The notes beneath the pieces were generated by a model that ran no database searches, had not been told where the DNA came from, and was given only the letters and a program-made list of their open reading frames with translations. This document shows, in pieces, positions 31,986 through 35,509 of a DNA stretch of 35,509 bases. The number at the start of each line of letters is the position of its first letter. Within the stretch, counting starts at the first letter, position 1. The position numbers and the translations under genes were made by a program. The DNA is from Verrucomicrobiota bacterium (lineage in GTDB: Bacteria; Verrucomicrobiota; Verrucomicrobiia; Chthoniobacterales; Terrimicrobiaceae): NCBI GenBank assembly GCA_026398255.1, contig JAPLTG010000041.1, positions 1 through 35,509 on the forward strand, in the 5' to 3' direction.

Positions 31986-32816
31986 CTATGATTTTCGCGC
32001 GATGCCCGCGCACCATTTGCCGCGTGTGACGACCTTGGGCTTGGCGAGGCCGAGGTTTTGAAGGGCGGCGCAGACTTCGGCGATTTGGGTTTTCAGAACG
32101 CCGGAGAAGATGAACCAGCCGTCGGGGCGGAGTTTTTTGAGCAGGCCCGGGGCGGAGGCGATGAGGAGTTCGCTGTAGAGGTTGGCCAGCACGACATCGG
32201 CCTTCTGAAATTTCCCGACGCGTTGGGCTTCGGCCACCGAGAGATCGATTTTTTTGCAGCGGTTCGCGCGGACATTTTCCTTCGAAACGCGGATGCAGAC
32301 GGGATCGAAATCGAACGCCTCGACGGCGTCGGCTCCGAGTTTTTCGGCCGCGATGGCGAGGATTCCGGTGCCCGTTCCCGCGTCGAGGGCGCTCCACTTC
32401 ACTGGCAGGGTGGGGGAAATATCGCAGAGCAAACGGAGGCAACTCGCGGTCGTGGCATGATCGCCCGTGCCGAAAGCCATTCCCGCCGGGAGAAGAATCG
32501 CGCGGTCGGGCTCCGGGTCGTTTTGGAAAGATTGCGCGTCCGAATGAATCCTCAAGCGCCCCCGGATGGAAATCGCGGCGCGAGGTTGTTGGGCATTGCC
32601 GGTCCAGATTGCGTTGGAAAGCCGCGTGACTTTTCCGCCGAAATCCTTTTTCAGCGATTCGGTGTTTTTTTTGTCCCCGAAAACATGGATCGTGAGGCCC
32701 TTCGAGCCCGGCTTGGTGAGCATGACGACGCATTCGGGATCGATCGTGGCGAGTCGGAGGTGCCAAATCTCCTCCATGGCCTCAGTGCTTTGGCGGGTCC
32801 AGCGGAACATGTTCAT
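31986..32816 (-). CDS. prmA: ribosomal protein L11 methyltransferase
   Basis: The product has 276 residues. PrmA trimethylates several amino groups of ribosomal protein L11 with S-adenosylmethionine. The family signature AGMAFGTGDHATT is intact, followed by the SAM-binding LDAGTGTGILAIAAEKLGA, then VEAFDFDPVCIRVSKENVRAN and the NLYSELL motif (NLLA-type in most PrmA). The N-terminal substrate-recognition domain is short and diverged, as often seen outside Proteobacteria. It is convergent with the recG remnant and divergent from the giant repeat protein gene. Confidence 0.93.
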   Translation of the reverse strand: MNMFRWTRQSTEAMEEIWHLRLATIDPECVVMLTKPGSKGLTIHVFGDKKNTESLKKDFGGKVTRLSNAIWTGNAQQPRAAISIRGRLRIHSDAQSFQNDPEPDRAILLPAGMAFGTGDHATTASCLRLLCDISPTLPVKWSALDAGTGTGILAIAAEKLGADAVEAFDFDPVCIRVSKENVRANRCKKIDLSVAEAQRVGKFQKADVVLANLYSELLIASAPGLLKKLRPDGWFIFSGVLKTQIAEVCAALQNLGLAKPKVVTRGKWCAGIARKS

Positions 32817-32965
32817 GCCTTATTGAATCATCCCTTCGAGTTGCCACGCAAATCTCAAAAAACTTCACAACCAGAAATTTTAGTCGATAAAAGAAACTTC
32901 CTACCCGCACACTCCAGATTCATGGAAGCGGAGCTCCATTATATTTTATAAATTCAAACTATCTT

Positions 32966-35509
32966 TTGATTGCATCCAGAACCAGTGGTTATCTACGTTT
33001 CTTGTGCGCTTTTGCGATTTTGATGGCGGCAACGGCACTGGCCCAAGCCGGTCTCTCGATTACGACAAAGAGTCCACTGAGTCCGATTGCAGCGGGTTCT
33101 CCCGCGAGTATTGCATTTGAGGCGCAGGGAGGCAATGGTTCGCTGACATGGAGCGCGGCCTCCGGGACTGTTTTGCCCGAGGGAATGAGTCTCTCACCGT
33201 CCGGAGTTTTAACCGGAACGCCCATCAAGTCGAACTATGTCAGCTTTCGACTGAAGGTCAGCGATTCTTCCACCCCCGTTCAGTCTGGGCTGAAGACTTT
33301 CGTTCTGCAAATCACACCCGATGCGCCGACGATATCTTCGCCGAAATTTAATCCGCCGGCTCAAGTCGACAAATTCTACACCTATACATTCAATGCCACT
33401 GGAGGGAAGCCGCCCTACACATTTTCAGCGAATTCGACGCTGCCTACGGGGCTGACACTCAGTTCCAGCGGGGTGTTGTCCGGCACGCCATTACTATCTG
33501 CTGCACCGAATTCTACCAATGAATACAAGATAGCGGTAAAAGTCACCGGCTCCAATGCCGTTCCGCAGTCCTTGATCCGCACATATAAGTTTCCGGTAAT
33601 GCCTGCCGCGCTGAATTTAATAACAACCAAAACTCTTCCCAATGCGGAAATGGGACAGGAATATTTTTTCGATGGTTTGCAGATAACTGGAGGGAAACCA
33701 CCCTACACATTCAGCGCCGGGGCGGCTTTTCCGGGTAATCTTGTGATAGCGCAGGACGGCACGATTTCCGGAACCCCGAATACAGCGGGAGATTTCAAGT
33801 TGCGGATCAATGTGAAGGACGCGAACAACCGCACGGGGACCGGGTATGTGGCTTTGAAAGTGATTGATGCGCCGACGCCCAAGATCACGACGGCCTCACC
33901 ATTGTATTGGACGCTGAATCAGACCATCGAGACGACGCTGGTGGCAAGCGCAGAACAAGCACCTTACACATGGGCTAAGATCGGCACGAGCTCAGATCCT
34001 CTGCGGAATTTGCCGGCGGGAGTGAGCTTGAATACGAATGGCACTTTTGAAGGCAAGCCTACGGCTGCAGGAACCTTCAAGGTAGCGATTCGGGTTACGG
34101 ATAGCCTCGGGAAAGGCAGCACAAAAACATTTACGATTGTGGTATCCGCTGGGTCACTGGAAATCACGAGCCCATCAGTGCTTCCGGCGGCGTATGCAGG
34201 CGTATCGGTGAATTCGATACTGACAGTGTCTGGAGGATTTGCACCCTACAAGTGGAGTTTGAAAAATCGGGGCACGCTACCTGCCACCGTTTTATTAGGC
34301 AACAGCACGGGTAGCCTGACAGGAACGATAAACGCCGCAGGAAACTACACCTTTACCGCGCTGGTTGCAGACACGCGAAGCGGCACACCGGCCACGGCGG
34401 AAAAGCAACTTACGCTACCAGTATTGGGGTATGATTTGGCGATTACCACAAGCAGCCTGCCCGATGGCACGGCGGGAGCGAACTACACATCGCCGCTCAC
34501 TGCCACGGGAGGCAAAACTCCCTACTCTTGGTCATTCACCCCGCCCATTATCGGCCTCGCCGCGACGAATGGAAATCTTGCCGGCAAGCCGACGACAGCA
34601 GGCAACTACACGATCGCGCTGAAAGTGACCGATGCCAACGCGAAGTTTGCAACCCGGAACCTGACGCTCCGTATTAATGACGCCCCGCCGCTGGCTTTCA
34701 ATCCGCTGTCACTGCCGAACGGGAGGGTTGGGATTTCCTACAATGGCACCCTGGGAGCGACAGGAGGATTTTCCCCCTACACATTTGCGCTGAAAACCGG
34801 CAGCACGCTACCCCCCGGCCTCATCCTTGCTTCAACAACAGGAGCCATCACGGGGAAGCCCACCACAGCCGGAACCTATAAGTTCGCGATTATTCTAAAA
34901 GACTCCAAGGGCACCACCAAAGAGCATGAGTTCACGATCATTATCGATCCCTATGGAATGTCGATCAGTGGACCCGCGACCATTTCCGGCGCACAATTCA
35001 GCGCCATCACGCCGGCACAGTTTACTGTGACTGGAGGCACGGCGAACTACACTTGGAGCGTCACGCCCGCCCTTCCGAGCACCCTGCTCCTGAATTCAAA
35101 GACCGGTGTTGTTTCCGGCAACCTCACGGCTGCCATTGGCAATTACACCGTGGCCGTGAAAGTCACCGACGGCAATCTGCAGTCGGCTACCCAAAACTGC
35201 ATCGTGCGGATTGAGAAGCCTCTGCCACTTGAATGGGTAATCCCCGAGCCCATCCTTCCCGAGGGGCAGGTAGGAGAGGCTATCTCCGTGGATTTGCGCG
35301 TCACCGGCGGTAAGCCTCCCTACACCTTTGCGCTGAAAATCGGCAGCACCTTACCAAGCGGTCTCACGCTTGCAGCAGGAAAAATCTCCGGCACGCCCAG
35401 AGCAGAGGGCACCTTCAAGTTCACAATCGTAGCGAGTGACTCCCAATCACCGAAAGCCACCGCCGAGCGCGAGTTCACACTGGTCATCAAGCCTGCCGAA
35501 CCTCTGGGG
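32966..35509 (+). CDS. giant exported protein of putative Ig-like (He_PIG-type) repeats, 3' end outside the window
   Basis: The frame is open from upstream of 33023 to the end of the window (848 codons from TTG at 32966). A signal peptide ends at ALAQA, cleaving before GLSITTKSP. About nine repeats of 80-100 residues follow, each with (A/T)GGKPPYTF, LPxGLTL, SGTPTTAGTY and a closing VTD strand, the putative-Ig (He_PIG) pattern of surface adhesion and polysaccharide-binding proteins. The start is uncertain: the TTG gives a full signal peptide with a basic region, while ATG 33023 would cut into its hydrophobic core; neither has a clear ribosome binding site. Such proteins in Verrucomicrobiota can be several thousand residues long and often end in an autotransporter or sorting domain, which cannot be seen here. 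Confidence 0.88.
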   Translation, partial: MIASRTSGYLRFLCAFAILMAATALAQAGLSITTKSPLSPIAAGSPASIAFEAQGGNGSLTWSAASGTVLPEGMSLSPSGVLTGTPIKSNYVSFRLKVSDSSTPVQSGLKTFVLQITPDAPTISSPKFNPPAQVDKFYTYTFNATGGKPPYTFSANSTLPTGLTLSSSGVLSGTPLLSAAPNSTNEYKIAVKVTGSNAVPQSLIRTYKFPVMPAALNLITTKTLPNAEMGQEYFFDGLQITGGKPPYTFSAGAAFPGNLVIAQDGTISGTPNTAGDFKLRINVKDANNRTGTGYVALKVIDAPTPKITTASPLYWTLNQTIETTLVASAEQAPYTWAKIGTSSDPLRNLPAGVSLNTNGTFEGKPTAAGTFKVAIRVTDSLGKGSTKTFTIVVSAGSLEITSPSVLPAAYAGVSVNSILTVSGGFAPYKWSLKNRGTLPATVLLGNSTGSLTGTINAAGNYTFTALVADTRSGTPATAEKQLTLPVLGYDLAITTSSLPDGTAGANYTSPLTATGGKTPYSWSFTPPIIGLAATNGNLAGKPTTAGNYTIALKVTDANAKFATRNLTLRINDAPPLAFNPLSLPNGRVGISYNGTLGATGGFSPYTFALKTGSTLPPGLILASTTGAITGKPTTAGTYKFAIILKDSKGTTKEHEFTIIIDPYGMSISGPATISGAQFSAITPAQFTVTGGTANYTWSVTPALPSTLLLNSKTGVVSGNLTAAIGNYTVAVKVTDGNLQSATQNCIVRIEKPLPLEWVIPEPILPEGQVGEAISVDLRVTGGKPPYTFALKIGSTLPSGLTLAAGKISGTPRAEGTFKFTIVASDSQSPKATAEREFTLVIKPAEPLG

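Overview
The window is about 35.5 kb of a moderately GC-rich bacterial chromosome. It mixes ordinary housekeeping genes (rpmB, acpP, recJ, recG, galE, rodA, prmA, an RlmI-like methyltransferase) with accessory genes. Many predicted lipoproteins, an exported TPR-CHAT protein, a very long protein of putative Ig-like (He_PIG-type) repeats, and frequent palindromic repeats point to a Gram-negative member of the PVC group, most likely Verrucomicrobiota. That assignment is inferred from gene content only. No rRNA, tRNA or CRISPR was found.

Layout. (1) 165-6830: a tight five-gene plus-strand operon of envelope proteins, made of a small exported protein, a 1225-residue exported TPR-CHAT protease-like protein, two lipoproteins and a FlgT-N-like periplasmic protein. 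(2) 6845-7961: a hairpin cluster, a PIN/RHH toxin-antitoxin pair, then a second broken copy of the 3' end of the preceding gene. (3) 8031-10731: a Fic protein with a built-in inhibitory motif, then small envelope proteins. (4) 10732-12132: a 1.4 kb region without convincing genes that holds several repeat elements. (5) 12133-14352: a minus-strand sugar kinase and sugar transporter operon. (6) 14531-16124: a three-gene HipBST-like kinase toxin-antitoxin operon behind three evenly spaced operators. (7) 16280-17979: a TPR lipoprotein and a CsgG/PEGA-like protein. (8) 18033-20499: a MEKHLA-domain protein, an rRNA methyltransferase, and a nucleotidyltransferase pair whose second gene carries an amber codon. 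(9) 20516-24273: minus-strand galE, rodA, an OppF-like ATPase, rpmB and an SRPBCC protein. (10) 24403-29892: acpP with a terminator, a degenerate glycogen-synthase-like gene, recJ and a frameshifted recG. (11) 29852-31983: an AAA/DUF4143 ATPase gene flanked by two copies of the recG 3' end with its hairpins. (12) prmA and the start of the giant repeat protein, which runs off the window.

Three points stand out. First, at two separate places an accessory cassette (PIN/RHH; DUF4143 ATPase) sits between an intact 3' end of a resident gene and a 5'-truncated second copy of that 3' end. This is the layout left when a circle integrates by crossover into the end of a gene; no integrase is visible. 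At the first site most differences between the copies are synonymous, so the second allele evolved as a working gene before it was broken. Second, the TPR-CHAT protein is predicted to be exported and is locked in an operon with envelope lipoproteins, a setting unlike the known cytoplasmic CHAT caspase systems. Third, the HipT-like kinase has Ala57 and Pro59 where E. coli HipT has its two autophosphorylated serines, and its promoter region carries three operators spaced 40 and 41 bp apart.
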